From assembly GCA_021737445.1 (NCBI GenBank), contig JAIPDY010000172.1, forward strand, positions 1 to 7,011: 7,011 nucleotides of DNA, written 5' to 3'. A program made the position numbers and the translations under genes. The notes beneath the pieces were generated by a model. The model did no database searches. It was not told where the DNA came from and saw nothing but the letters and a program-made list of their open reading frames with translations. Source of the DNA: Desulfotignum sp. GTDB lineage: Bacteria > Desulfobacterota > Desulfobacteria > Desulfobacterales > Desulfobacteraceae. Below, one piece after another: positions 1-6,464 of the stretch (the first letter of the stretch is position 1; each line of letters starts with the position of its first letter).

Positions 1-954
1 CCCTTTAAAAAGGGTATCAAGCGGTGCAATGCCCACCTGGTCCACCAGAAACTGGCTGATATCCATGGTTTTTTCAGACAGGGCTGTCAGTTTTCTGTAG
101 ATGCTGTCGGATGGGTTTTTGTACACGGAAGGCCACAGTTTTTTAATGGTGGAGGTGCAGGTGGCGCACGCAGTCACCAGGACATCGAAATCATGTTTTT
201 CAAACAGGGCCAGGTTGTGGCCCACCAGGCGGGTAAAGCTGTCTCTGTCACCGGATGCCAGAGCAGGAATACCGCAGCATCCCTGGCCGGGGGGGATAAT
301 CACCCCCACCTTGTGATGGGACAGAACTTTCAGGGACGCTCTGGCCACATTGGGAAAAATTTTGTCTATCAGGCATCCGGTGAAAAAAGCGGCCCGGAGC
401 CCGGACCCGGTGCTTGTAAACCCTTTTTCCGGCAGGGTTTTGTGAAACGGGGTGGTGCTCAGGGGCATGAATTGCCGGTGGGACAACAGCGGGGAAACCA
501 GGCGGGCACAGGAGGTGCCCTGGGCATTGGCAGACGGTTTTGTGAAAAGCCCCTGGAACCGGCCGGCCCATTCCACAAGCGTGTCAAACCTGCCGGGGTT
601 GGCCAGCAGTTGTCTGAAGACCAGTTTTTTGGCTGGGGACAGGCCTTTGTATTCCGCCAGGATGGCCCGGGCCTTGATGAAAATTTCCACTACATTGACC
701 CCGGAAGGGCAGTTGGCGGCACATGATCCGCACAGCAGGCACCGGTTCAGCCGTTCGTTCACGCCGTCAGGATCTGTGAAAATATTATCCATCAGCCCTG
801 TGAGCAGGGCCAGTTTGCCCCGTGCCACATCCGCTTCTTTGCGGGTCTGCTCGAAAAGGGGGCATACCGACTGGCACATGCCGCAGCGGATGCAGGTCAC
901 CAGTTGCTCTTCCAGCTCTTTTACCAGGGTTGCCAGTTCTTTCATGCCTGCCAT
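1..954 (-). CDS. glcF: GlcF-type (Fe-S)-binding subunit of glycolate/D-lactate dehydrogenase, partial (C-terminus off the left edge)
   Basis: Electron-transfer partner of the FAD oxidase encoded just upstream; it should carry electrons from the flavin to the quinone pool or another acceptor at the cytoplasmic membrane face. The 318 visible codons contain two ferredoxin-like 4Fe-4S motifs, CIRCGMCQSVCP (Cys21, 24, 27, 31) and CLLCGSCAANCP (Cys72, 75, 78, 82). A first cysteine-rich CCG domain follows, with TGC at 192-194, GCCG at 225-228 and CATC at 263-266. GlcF proteins are about 400-430 residues with two CCG domains, so roughly the last quarter is missing. I chose ATG at 954; an AGGAG lies 12 nt upstream inside the last codons of the FAD gene, a long spacing. 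An in-frame CTG at 960 has better spacing but is an unlikely start, and ATG at 945 is an alternative. The 7-bp gap to the upstream gene implies one operon. The LutA/heterodisulfide reductase D family shares the CCG fold, but the two N-terminal 4Fe-4S motifs favour GlcF. Confidence 0.9.
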   Translation of the reverse strand, partial: MAGMKELATLVKELEEQLVTCIRCGMCQSVCPLFEQTRKEADVARGKLALLTGLMDNIFTDPDGVNERLNRCLLCGSCAANCPSGVNVVEIFIKARAILAEYKGLSPAKKLVFRQLLANPGRFDTLVEWAGRFQGLFTKPSANAQGTSCARLVSPLLSHRQFMPLSTTPFHKTLPEKGFTSTGSGLRAAFFTGCLIDKIFPNVARASLKVLSHHKVGVIIPPGQGCCGIPALASGDRDSFTRLVGHNLALFEKHDFDVLVTACATCTSTIKKLWPSVYKNPSDSIYRKLTALSEKTMDISQFLVDQVGIAPLDTLFKG

Positions 955-961
955 TATCAGG

Positions 962-2344
962 TTATACTCCTGTTATTTTTCCGGGGTTCAAAATGTTGCG
1001 GGGATCAAGGGCTGCCCGCAGCTGTCTGGAAAACAAGATAGATGAATACCCGGCCTCCTTTTCCAGAAAAGGGGCCTTGGCAATGCCGGTGCCGTGCTCT
1101 CCGGAAAGGGTGCCCCCCATGGCCAGGGCCGTGTCAAAGATCTCTTCAATGGCCTGTTCCACCCGGTGAAACTCTTCTGTGTTTCTGCGGTCCGTGAGGA
1201 TGGTGGGGTGCAGGTTGCCGTCCCCGGCATGGCCGAAGGTCCCGATATCGATGTTGTATTTTTTGCCGATCTCCTGAAGTGCCCGTACCATATCCGGAAT
1301 TCTGCTTCGAGGAACTGTGGCATCCTCCAGCACCAGAGTGGGTTTGAGCTGGGCCAAAGCGGACAAGGCAGATCTTCTGGCTGCCCAGATCCTGTCCCGC
1401 TGGGCATCGTTTTTGGCCTGGTCAATGGTCCGTGCGCCCATTTTGCGGCACAGGGCCTTTACCTGTTCTGCTTCTTGTTCCACCACAGCCGGGTGCCCGT
1501 CCACCTCGATGAGCAGCAGGGCGGCCGCATCTTTTGGGAGCCCTGCCTTTGAAAAGTCTTCCACCGCCCGGATGGTGAAGTTGTCCAGGATTTCCAGGGT
1601 GGCCGGCAGAATGCGCGCGGAGATGATACCGGCCACAGTTTCCGATGCCTGTTCAATGGTATCATACACCGCCACCATGGCCTGGCGGGCCTTTGGAGCC
1701 GGGATGAGTTTGAGAATCACCTGGTCCAGGACCCCCAGGGTGCCTTCAGATCCCACCATGAGCCCTGTGATATTATAGCCGGTGGCGCACTTCACTGTCC
1801 TGGAACCGGTTTTAATATAATTGCCCTTTGCGTCAAAAAACTGCAGCCCCATGACATAATCCTTGGTCACCCCGTATTTGAGTCCCCGCAGCCCCCCGGC
1901 ATTTTCCGCCACATTTCCGCCGATGGTGGAAACCGCCATACTGCCCGGATCCGGCGGATAGAACAGCCCCATTTTTTCCACTTGGGCAGCCAGGGTTGCG
2001 GTCACAACCCCTGGCTCCACCACAGCATACATATCAGCCGCATTAATTTCAATGATGCGGTTCATCTTGCCGGTGAGCACCACAATGCTAGAGGCCTGGG
2101 GAATGGTGCCGCCGGACAGATTGGTGCCGGATCCCCTGACCGTTATGGGGATATGGTTTTCATGGCACAGGGCGATGATTTTGCCAAGCTGGGTTGTGTT
2201 CCCGGGAATCACGGCAGCCGCAGGCATGACCGGGTTCAGCACTGCGGCATCATAGGAATAGGTGAGCATGTCTTCTTTCTGCGTCAGCAGGTGTTGGGGC
2301 CCCACAATTTTCTGGAGCGCATCCTGGATGGACCGGGGGAGCAT
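962..2344 (-). CDS. glcD: FAD-linked 2-hydroxyacid oxidase, GlcD/D-lactate dehydrogenase type
   Basis: Flavoprotein of the FAD-binding type 4 (PCMH/VAO) family that oxidises a D-2-hydroxyacid, probably D-lactate or glycolate, to the 2-oxoacid. The 460 residues match the normal length. Visible motifs in order: the PP-loop VRGSGTNLSGG (69-79) for FAD pyrophosphate; PPDPGS and IGGNVAENAGG (130-151) lining the FAD site; GSEGTLG (198-204); GHAGDGNLHP (371-380) and SGEHGTG (414-420) in the C-terminal substrate/metal domain; and LDPRNILNPGK near the end. A GTG at 2350 is in frame, but it forms part of the Shine-Dalgarno: AGAGG (2354-2350) sits 5 nt before the ATG at 2344, so ATG is the better start. 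The next gene is GlcF-like with no GlcE between, unlike the three-subunit E. coli glycolate oxidase and more like two-component lactate dehydrogenases. Substrate (D-lactate, glycolate, 2-hydroxyglutarate) cannot be fixed from sequence alone; the TRAP and Lut neighbours favour lactate. Confidence 0.93.
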   Translation of the reverse strand: MLPRSIQDALQKIVGPQHLLTQKEDMLTYSYDAAVLNPVMPAAAVIPGNTTQLGKIIALCHENHIPITVRGSGTNLSGGTIPQASSIVVLTGKMNRIIEINAADMYAVVEPGVVTATLAAQVEKMGLFYPPDPGSMAVSTIGGNVAENAGGLRGLKYGVTKDYVMGLQFFDAKGNYIKTGSRTVKCATGYNITGLMVGSEGTLGVLDQVILKLIPAPKARQAMVAVYDTIEQASETVAGIISARILPATLEILDNFTIRAVEDFSKAGLPKDAAALLLIEVDGHPAVVEQEAEQVKALCRKMGARTIDQAKNDAQRDRIWAARRSALSALAQLKPTLVLEDATVPRSRIPDMVRALQEIGKKYNIDIGTFGHAGDGNLHPTILTDRRNTEEFHRVEQAIEEIFDTALAMGGTLSGEHGTGIAKAPFLEKEAGYSSILFSRQLRAALDPRNILNPGKITGV

Positions 2345-2361
2345 AGGCACCTCTTTTGTTT

Positions 2362-2374
2362 ATGGTACTACCAA
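2362..2374. promoter_or_regulatory. GntR/FadR-type operator 1 (glcD side)
   Basis: The sequence ATGGT-ACT-ACCAA is an inverted repeat with one mismatch in the outermost pair; the core TGGT-N3-ACCA is perfect. This is the recognition pattern of FadR-subfamily GntR repressors (LldR, PdhR and GlcC use TTGGT-N3-ACCAA-like sites). It starts 3 bp past the predicted -10 box of the glcD promoter and covers the expected start of transcription, so a bound repressor would block initiation. Confidence 0.65.
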
Positions 2375-2377
2375 TTT

Positions 2378-2406
2378 ACTATCGTGTAATTTTCCGGTGT
2401 TGTCAA
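2378..2406 (-). promoter_or_regulatory. Predicted sigma-70 promoter for glcD-glcF
   Basis: Read on the minus strand, a perfect -35 TTGACA (2406-2401) is followed after 17 bp by GATAGT (2383-2378), which matches TATAAT at 4 of 6 positions. Transcription would start near 2371, inside the GntR-type operator, giving a leader of about 27 nt that carries the AGAGG ribosome site. Found by eye; no expression data. Confidence 0.6.
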
Positions 2407-2532
2407 ATGGTTATTTCATAGAGCCGTTTCTGGCTGCACGCGGTATTTTGAAAATATAACCAGCTGTTTTTTTTCAATATAATAGCGTATAGCAGACTTT
2501 ATGACAAAAAACAAACAAAAATTATTTTTTTC

Positions 2533-2561
2533 TTGACAAAGCGGTTCATATGGATTTTAGT
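2533..2561 (+). promoter_or_regulatory. Predicted sigma-70 promoter for dctPQM-lutCB
   Basis: A perfect -35 TTGACA (2533-2538) is followed after 17 bp by TTTAGT (2556-2561), a 4 of 6 match to TATAAT. The start would fall near 2568, in the middle of operator 2. Box quality, spacing and operator placement closely mirror the promoter on the other side, which strengthens both calls. Confidence 0.6.
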
Positions 2562-2562
2562 A

Positions 2563-2575
2563 TTGGTACGACCAA
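2563..2575. promoter_or_regulatory. GntR/FadR-type operator 2 (dctP side)
   Basis: The sequence TTGGT-ACG-ACCAA is a perfect 5+5 inverted repeat with a 3-bp spacer, beginning 1 bp after the predicted -10 box and covering the expected start site. It has the same half-sites and spacer length as the site near glcD, with centres about 201 bp apart. A single FadR-subfamily GntR protein is therefore likely to control both directions, and DNA looping between the sites is conceivable. Confidence 0.7.
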
Positions 2576-2601
2576 GAAAGCCAGCAGTACAATACATTGA
2601 A

Positions 2602-2634
2602 ATGACCATTTTGGACTTACCGGAATACCTTTAA
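2602..2634 (+). other. Possible mini-ORF in the dctP leader (10 codons)
   Basis: An ATG at 2602 opens a short frame, MTILDLPEYL, ending at TAA 2632-2634, about 35 nt after the predicted start of transcription. No Shine-Dalgarno precedes it. A strong GGAGG follows at 2650-2654, with a second 12-codon frame (2662-2700, ending TAA) that would have to start at ATC. These could be a leader peptide or the remnant of an older gene start, or chance. Confidence 0.15.
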
Positions 2635-2718
2635 GGCCGATCCGGGAAAGGAGGCAAAAAAATCATCTCAGGCAAAATCTGGAGACAGGTGAGTGAATAA
2701 TCAATTTTTTTAAAGGAT

Positions 2719-2724
2719 GGAGGA
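2719..2724 (+). promoter_or_regulatory. Ribosome binding site deciding the dctP start
   Basis: GGAGGA ends 4 nt before the ATG at 2729. The alternative in-frame ATG at 2717 has no room for a ribosome site (AAAGG directly abuts it) and would place charged residues EES before the signal peptide. The start at 2729 is therefore preferred. Confidence 0.85.
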
Positions 2725-2728
2725 AAGC

Positions 2729-3877
2729 ATGAAAAAAACATTAATCATTGTGGTAGCCTTTCTGATGGCAGTTGTCTTTATCTGCGGCACTGCCTATGCC
2801 AAACGTGAAAAATTCGGAGAAGACCCCAGAAGCAAAATTGCAAAACGTGTGAACTTTGAAACCTCGGATGAAAAGATCCGCTGGAAAATGGTCATGCCAT
2901 GGTCCAAAGGGCTTTTGTTCTATGATATTGCCGCCCATTTTGCCGACAGTGTCCGCCTGGCATCTGCCGGCCGTCTGGATATCAAGCCGTTTTCAGCAGG
3001 TGAACTGGTTCCTGCCATGCAGAGTTTTGATGCGGTAAGCACCGGTGCTGCCCAGGTAGGTCATGACTGGCCCGGATACTGGAAAGGTAAAAACGAAGCC
3101 TTTGTCGCCCTGGCATCTGTTCCCTTCGGCCTGGATGCTGAGCTGTACAACATCTGGCTGTATGAAAGGGGTGGTGTTGAAATGATGCAAGACATCTATG
3201 GTCAGTTCAACCTGTTTGCTCTCCCCGGCGGCCAGTGCGGCCAGGAAATGGGCCTTTCCTCCAACAAACGGGCCACCAAAATGGAAGATTTCAAAGGCAT
3301 GAGAATCAGGACTCCCGGCTGGTTCATGGACATCATGAACAACCTGGGTGCATCAGTATCTCCGCTTCCCGGCGGCGAAGTCTACCTGGCGCTGGAACGC
3401 GGCGTGATTGATGCAGCAGAATTTTCTTCTCCTGCCATCAACTATCCCATGGGGTTTGACGATATCACCAAATATGTTATTCAGCCGGGCGTGCACCAGC
3501 CCGGTATCCAGTGTGCCCTGTTCTTCAACAAGGATGCCTATGAAAAACTGCCTGAAGACCTCAAATGGATCATCGATATCTGCGCCAAAGAGACCCAGCT
3601 GTGGAGCTACAACTGGATCAACAACCTGAACGCAAAAGCCGTTGAGCTGTTCCAGCAAAAAGTGGAATTTGTCCACATGGATAAAGAAACCCTTATTGAG
3701 TTCCGCAAAACCACCAAAGAGTATATGGATTCTGTCAAGGCAAAATTTCCGGATGCCAAAAAAATTCTGGATTCCCAGGATCAGCTGATCGAAGATTATG
3801 CGGCCTGGCGCAAGGCCCGCGGCGGGGCAACTCCCTGGCCCTATGAAACCTATATCAGCGGCCAGATTCATGAATAA
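2729..3877 (+). CDS. dctP: TRAP transporter periplasmic substrate-binding protein (DctP family, TakP/FcbT1-like)
   Basis: Captures a carboxylate in the periplasm and delivers it to the DctQ/DctM permease. The 382-residue precursor starts MKK, has a hydrophobic core, and a signal peptidase I site after GTAYA (cut near 24/25). Cys19 is not in a lipobox, so it is not a lipoprotein. The family signature FKGMRIRTPG (188-197) includes Arg194, the position that in characterised DctP proteins salt-bridges the ligand carboxylate. It is followed by LPGGEVYLALERGVIDAAEF (about 213-232), a pattern typical of the 2-oxoacid/lactate-binding branch (TakP and relatives) rather than sialic acid or C4-dicarboxylate binders. 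The C-terminus ends in a helical tail and WPYETYISGQIHE. First gene of its operon, under operator 2. Ligand prediction (lactate or another 2-hydroxy/2-oxoacid) rests on subfamily motifs plus the flanking oxidation genes. Confidence 0.93.
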   Translation: MKKTLIIVVAFLMAVVFICGTAYAKREKFGEDPRSKIAKRVNFETSDEKIRWKMVMPWSKGLLFYDIAAHFADSVRLASAGRLDIKPFSAGELVPAMQSFDAVSTGAAQVGHDWPGYWKGKNEAFVALASVPFGLDAELYNIWLYERGGVEMMQDIYGQFNLFALPGGQCGQEMGLSSNKRATKMEDFKGMRIRTPGWFMDIMNNLGASVSPLPGGEVYLALERGVIDAAEFSSPAINYPMGFDDITKYVIQPGVHQPGIQCALFFNKDAYEKLPEDLKWIIDICAKETQLWSYNWINNLNAKAVELFQQKVEFVHMDKETLIEFRKTTKEYMDSVKAKFPDAKKILDSQDQLIEDYAAWRKARGGATPWPYETYISGQIHE

Positions 3878-4019
3878 GCTGGATCTGTTTTTTTTGTGTT
3901 GATCTAAAACCCAAAACCCAGAAAAGTCCGGCAGTCCTGCCTTTTAAACATTCCGATATAACACAGGCTGCCGGACCTCTGGCCATTTTTTGATTCATTT
4001 TCACAAAAAGGAAACCAAA
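3878..4019 (+). promoter_or_regulatory. dctP-dctQ intercistronic region with two alternative RNA hairpins
   Basis: The largest gap in the operon. A long-range stem pairs 3926-3936 with 3966-3976 (GTCCGGCAGTC with GGCTGCCGGAC, 11 pairs including one G-U, 29-nt loop), followed about 10 nt later by T6 (3986-3991). A small stem uses the same bases: GGCAG (3930-3934) with CTGCC (3937-3941), followed by TTTT (3942-3945). The two cannot form together. Either could be a partial terminator or an RNA-processing stabiliser that leaves more dctP mRNA than dctQM mRNA, as expected where the binding protein is needed in excess. A T8 run (3889-3896) just after the dctP stop has no stem before it. The distance from stem to T6 makes a strong intrinsic terminator unlikely. 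Confidence 0.5.
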
Positions 4020-4535
4020 ATGCTGGAATCATTAGCGAAAAACCTGGAAACGATAACCCGGAGGCAGGGGGATGTGACCTCTTTTCTCATCTATCCGCTG
4101 CTGATTATCGTGGTGTATGAGGTGATCATGCGGTATCTGTTCAATGCCCCTACCACGTGGGGATTTGAAGCCACCACATTTTTGTATGGCCTTCATTACA
4201 TGTTTGGGTTTTCCTATACCGATGTCCACAAGGGGCACGTTCGGGTGGATATCTTTACCTCCCTGGTATCTGAAAAGATCCAGATCATTCTCAGCATTAT
4301 TACCAACCTGGTATTTTTCATGCCGGTGATGTTTTTCATGACCCTGTGGTCCATTAAGTTCGCCTATACCTCTGTGTTGGGACTGGAGGTCAACTCCACT
4401 TCATGGGCACCCCCCATTTGGCCGTTGAAGATATTGATGGCTCTGTGCCTGGTGTTTTTATTCCTCCAGGGGATAGCCAACCTGCTCAACGATATCATCT
4501 CCCTCAAACAACAAGGAAGAAAGGTTACCCCATGA
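4020..4535 (+). CDS. dctQ: TRAP transporter small permease subunit, DctQ family
   Basis: Inner-membrane small subunit that pairs with DctM and is needed for substrate transfer from DctP. 171 residues, normal for the family, with four predicted membrane segments: about 20-40, 50-66, 86-111 and 131-154. Recognisable DctQ features are VYEVIMRYLFNAPTTWGFE (31-49), where an Arg in the first helix and a Trp start the second, and the loop HKGHVRVDIF (70-79), a typical GHVRVD signature. I chose the ATG at 4020 because AAGGAA (4008-4013) lies 6 nt upstream. An upstream in-frame ATG at 3990 sits next to the T6 run, has no ribosome site and would add a non-membrane MIHFHKKETK. The stop codon overlaps the start of dctM as ATGA. 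Confidence 0.92.
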   Translation: MLESLAKNLETITRRQGDVTSFLIYPLLIIVVYEVIMRYLFNAPTTWGFEATTFLYGLHYMFGFSYTDVHKGHVRVDIFTSLVSEKIQIILSIITNLVFFMPVMFFMTLWSIKFAYTSVLGLEVNSTSWAPPIWPLKILMALCLVFLFLQGIANLLNDIISLKQQGRKVTP

Positions 4536-5872
4536 GTCTTGAATTCATGACCGCTGCCATGTTTGTCACCCTGATACTGGCCATAGTGCTGGGACATCCC
4601 CTGGCCTATACCCTGGCAGCGGTTGCTACGCTGTTCGGTCTGATTGACAATGGTTTTTCCCTTTCCATGCTTTTTGAAATGTTTGTCAACAACACCTGGG
4701 GCCTGATGAACAACTATACGCTGGTGGCCATCCCGCTGTTTATTCTCATGGCCCAGTTGCTGGACCGGTCCAAGGTGTCGGATGCCCTGTTTGAATCTTT
4801 GTATGTGGTTCTGGGCAGCATAAAAGGGGGGCTGGGGCTTGCCGTGGTGGTGGTGTGTACCGTATTTGCGGCCACCACCGGTATTATCGGGGCATCTGTG
4901 GTGGCGATGGGCCTGCTGGCCACCCCGGCCCTTATGAGCAAGGGGTACCAGAAGGAGATGACAGCCGGGATTGTCTGTGCATCCGGGACCCTGGGCATCT
5001 TGATCCCGCCATCCATCATGATGGTGGTGTATGGCGGTCTGACAGGTATGAAGGAAACTTCGGTGGGGAATCTGTTTGCCGGAGCCATCTTCCCGGGGCT
5101 GCTGCTGGCAGGGCTGTATTTTGCCTATATTTTAATCCGCTGTAATATCAATCCGACCCTGGGGCCCCCCATTTCAAAGAGCGAAGCGGCCGGGTATACG
5201 GCTGCACAGAAATGGGGCATGACCTTGAAATCATTGATCCCACCACTGGCATTGATCCTGGCGGTTATGGGAACGATTCTGGCCGGAGTGGCCACCCCCA
5301 CGGAGGCCGCCGGACTGGGGGCACTTGGCGCCCTTGTCCTGGCAGCATTCAACAGGAAGCTTAACTGGACTGTTCTCAAGGAAAGCGCCCATGCAACATT
5401 GAAAACCACCTCCATGGTGATGCTGCTGTTCATCGGCGGCAAGTTTTTTTCCACGGTGTTCTTGAGCATGGGCGGTGGCGATGTGGTGGCAGACCTGCTG
5501 ATCGGATCCGGCATGAACCGGTGGATCATTTTATTTATCATGATGTTCATCGTCTTTATCATGGGCATGTTCATTGACTGGGCCGCCATTCTGCTGATCA
5601 CTGTACCGATTTTTCTGCCCATTGCCATGGAACTGGAATTCGATCCTCTGTGGTTTTCCCTGCTCATGTGCGTGAATCTCCAGACCTCATTTCTGTCGCC
5701 GCCGTTCGGGTATGCCCTGTTTTACTTCAAGGGCGTAGCACCTCCGGAATACACCATGATGCATATTTACAGAGGCATTATTCCCTTTGTTCTGCTGCAG
5801 CTGATCAGTATTGCTTTTCTTTGCCTGTTTCCGTCCCTGGTCACCTGGCTGCCGGGGGTGTTTTTTGGATAA
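4532..5872 (+). CDS. dctM: TRAP transporter large permease subunit, DctM family (FcbT3-like)
   Basis: The transport channel of the TRAP system; it drives secondary, ion-coupled (usually Na+) uptake of the substrate handed over by DctP. 446 residues, largely hydrophobic with about a dozen membrane segments. Family motifs: GTLGILIPPS (152-161), ATPTEAAGLGA (254-264), and QTSFLSPPFGYALFYFKG (384-401), followed by APPEYTMMHIYRG. This C-terminal pattern is typical of the mannitol/chloroaromatic (FcbT3-like) and 2-oxoacid branch, not the DctM of C4-dicarboxylate systems. The start at ATG 4532 overlaps the dctQ stop by 4 bp (ATGA), with AAGG (4521-4524) 7 nt before it. A longer reading from about 4403 would run through dctQ and is not supported. 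It ends in an 8-bp overlap with lutC, so the permease and the oxidation gene are translationally coupled. Confidence 0.95.
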   Translation: MSLEFMTAAMFVTLILAIVLGHPLAYTLAAVATLFGLIDNGFSLSMLFEMFVNNTWGLMNNYTLVAIPLFILMAQLLDRSKVSDALFESLYVVLGSIKGGLGLAVVVVCTVFAATTGIIGASVVAMGLLATPALMSKGYQKEMTAGIVCASGTLGILIPPSIMMVVYGGLTGMKETSVGNLFAGAIFPGLLLAGLYFAYILIRCNINPTLGPPISKSEAAGYTAAQKWGMTLKSLIPPLALILAVMGTILAGVATPTEAAGLGALGALVLAAFNRKLNWTVLKESAHATLKTTSMVMLLFIGGKFFSTVFLSMGGGDVVADLLIGSGMNRWIILFIMMFIVFIMGMFIDWAAILLITVPIFLPIAMELEFDPLWFSLLMCVNLQTSFLSPPFGYALFYFKGVAPPEYTMMHIYRGIIPFVLLQLISIAFLCLFPSLVTWLPGVFFG

Positions 5873-6464
5873 GAAGGAACTGGCTGCGGTATTTACACAA
5901 AAAGCCTCCCTGGTGAGCGCCTGTATCCATGAGGTAAAAGACCGGGCCTGGGCCATAAAAAAATCCTTAGAGATACTGGCCCGGAAACCGCCACTGGACC
6001 CGCAGATGGCCTCTGGAAAGAAACCAGACCCCTCTGAAAGAATTCTGGCAGCCCCCAACCTGGATCATGACCGATTCTTGCAGCTGTATGACCAGTGCCG
6101 GGCATTTCCCGAAATCCGGGTGATCCGGGACGGGCTGCGTGATTTTCCCGGCGGCATTGACATGGGAGTGACAACAGCAGATTTTGGTATTGCAGACACC
6201 GGCACCCTGGTGATCAATTCCAATGATGAACAAACCCGCCTTGCCACCATGCTCTGTGAGGTGCATGTGGCCATACTGGCTGTGTCAGATATCCGGGAAA
6301 CCGCCCTTTCCATGGCCAGAGAACTGGAAACACTGGTCGGCCAGAAGGGGTCCTACACCGCCTTTGTTACGGGTGCCAGCCGGACCGCTGATATTGAACG
6401 GGTCCTGGCCATAGGGGTTCATGGGCCTCTGGAGCTGCATATCATCCTGGTGGAGGAAAAATAA
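5865..6464 (+). CDS. lutC: LutC/YkgG-family LUD-domain protein, lactate utilization
   Basis: Small LUD-domain subunit of the LutABC-type L-lactate oxidation system, which converts lactate to pyruvate in the cytoplasm. From a TTG start it is 199 residues; the family is about 200-240. The conserved core reads TADFGIADTGTLVINS (104-119), RLATMLCEVHVAIL (125-138), and near the C-terminus GASRTADIERVLAIGVHGPL (170-189), the most diagnostic LutC stretch. The TTG at 5865 (TTGGATAA) overlaps the dctM stop by 8 bp and has a G-rich GGGGGTG (5854-5860) 4 nt upstream. No ATG occurs in frame until far into the conserved region, and an earlier TTG at 5811 would run 62 bp into dctM and add unrelated sequence. 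The Ser172-Arg173 pair occupies the usual GPS[KR]TADIE motif with Ala in place of Pro at 171. The overlap with the transporter gene suggests the TRAP system feeds this pathway. Confidence 0.92.
   Translation: MDKKELAAVFTQKASLVSACIHEVKDRAWAIKKSLEILARKPPLDPQMASGKKPDPSERILAAPNLDHDRFLQLYDQCRAFPEIRVIRDGLRDFPGGIDMGVTTADFGIADTGTLVINSNDEQTRLATMLCEVHVAILAVSDIRETALSMARELETLVGQKGSYTAFVTGASRTADIERVLAIGVHGPLELHIILVEEK

Larger units (their letters stand above)
2345..2728. promoter_or_regulatory. Divergent control region between glcD-glcF and dctPQM-lutCB
   Basis: This gap separates the start codons of two head-to-head operons. It contains one promoter and one operator for each direction (listed separately). 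The stretch between the two -35 boxes (about 2407-2532) is AT-rich with several A and T runs, suggestive of bendable DNA, but I see no further clear binding site there. The dctP mRNA would have a leader of about 160 nt (about 2568-2728). The leader holds a 10-codon ATG mini-ORF (2602-2634) without a good ribosome site, and an unused GGAGG (2650-2654) not followed by any ATG, GTG or TTG at normal distance. The glcD leader, by contrast, would be under 30 nt. Confidence 0.75.

Noticed and set aside
193..726. Plus-strand reading frame of 177 codons across the GlcF region
   Set aside because: It lies opposite a clear Fe-S protein with conserved cysteine motifs, and its translation is low-complexity Gly/Gln/Pro-rich with no recognisable domain.
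1094..1552. Plus-strand reading frames opposite glcD
   Set aside because: They sit fully inside a gene with strong FAD-oxidase motifs; codon bias supports only the minus strand.
2433..2446. Possible sigma-54 promoter (TGGCTGCACGCGG)
   Set aside because: It lacks the GG-N10-GC spacing and TTGC -12 element, and sits between two good sigma-70 candidates.
2448..2483. TTGAAA (2448-2453) and a perfect TATAAT (2478-2483) as a third promoter
   Set aside because: The spacer is 24 bp, too long for sigma-70, and the AT-rich surroundings make a chance TATAAT likely.
2741..2803. Lipoprotein signal in DctP at Cys19
   Set aside because: The residues before Cys19 (VFI) do not match a lipobox, while the AYA site after it is a good signal peptidase I site.
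3889..3896. T8 run right after dctP as an intrinsic terminator
   Set aside because: No stable GC-rich stem directly precedes it.
5125..5667. Minus-strand reading frame of 180 codons within dctM
   Set aside because: It is a shadow of the dctM membrane-protein coding strand, with no family resemblance and no ribosome site.
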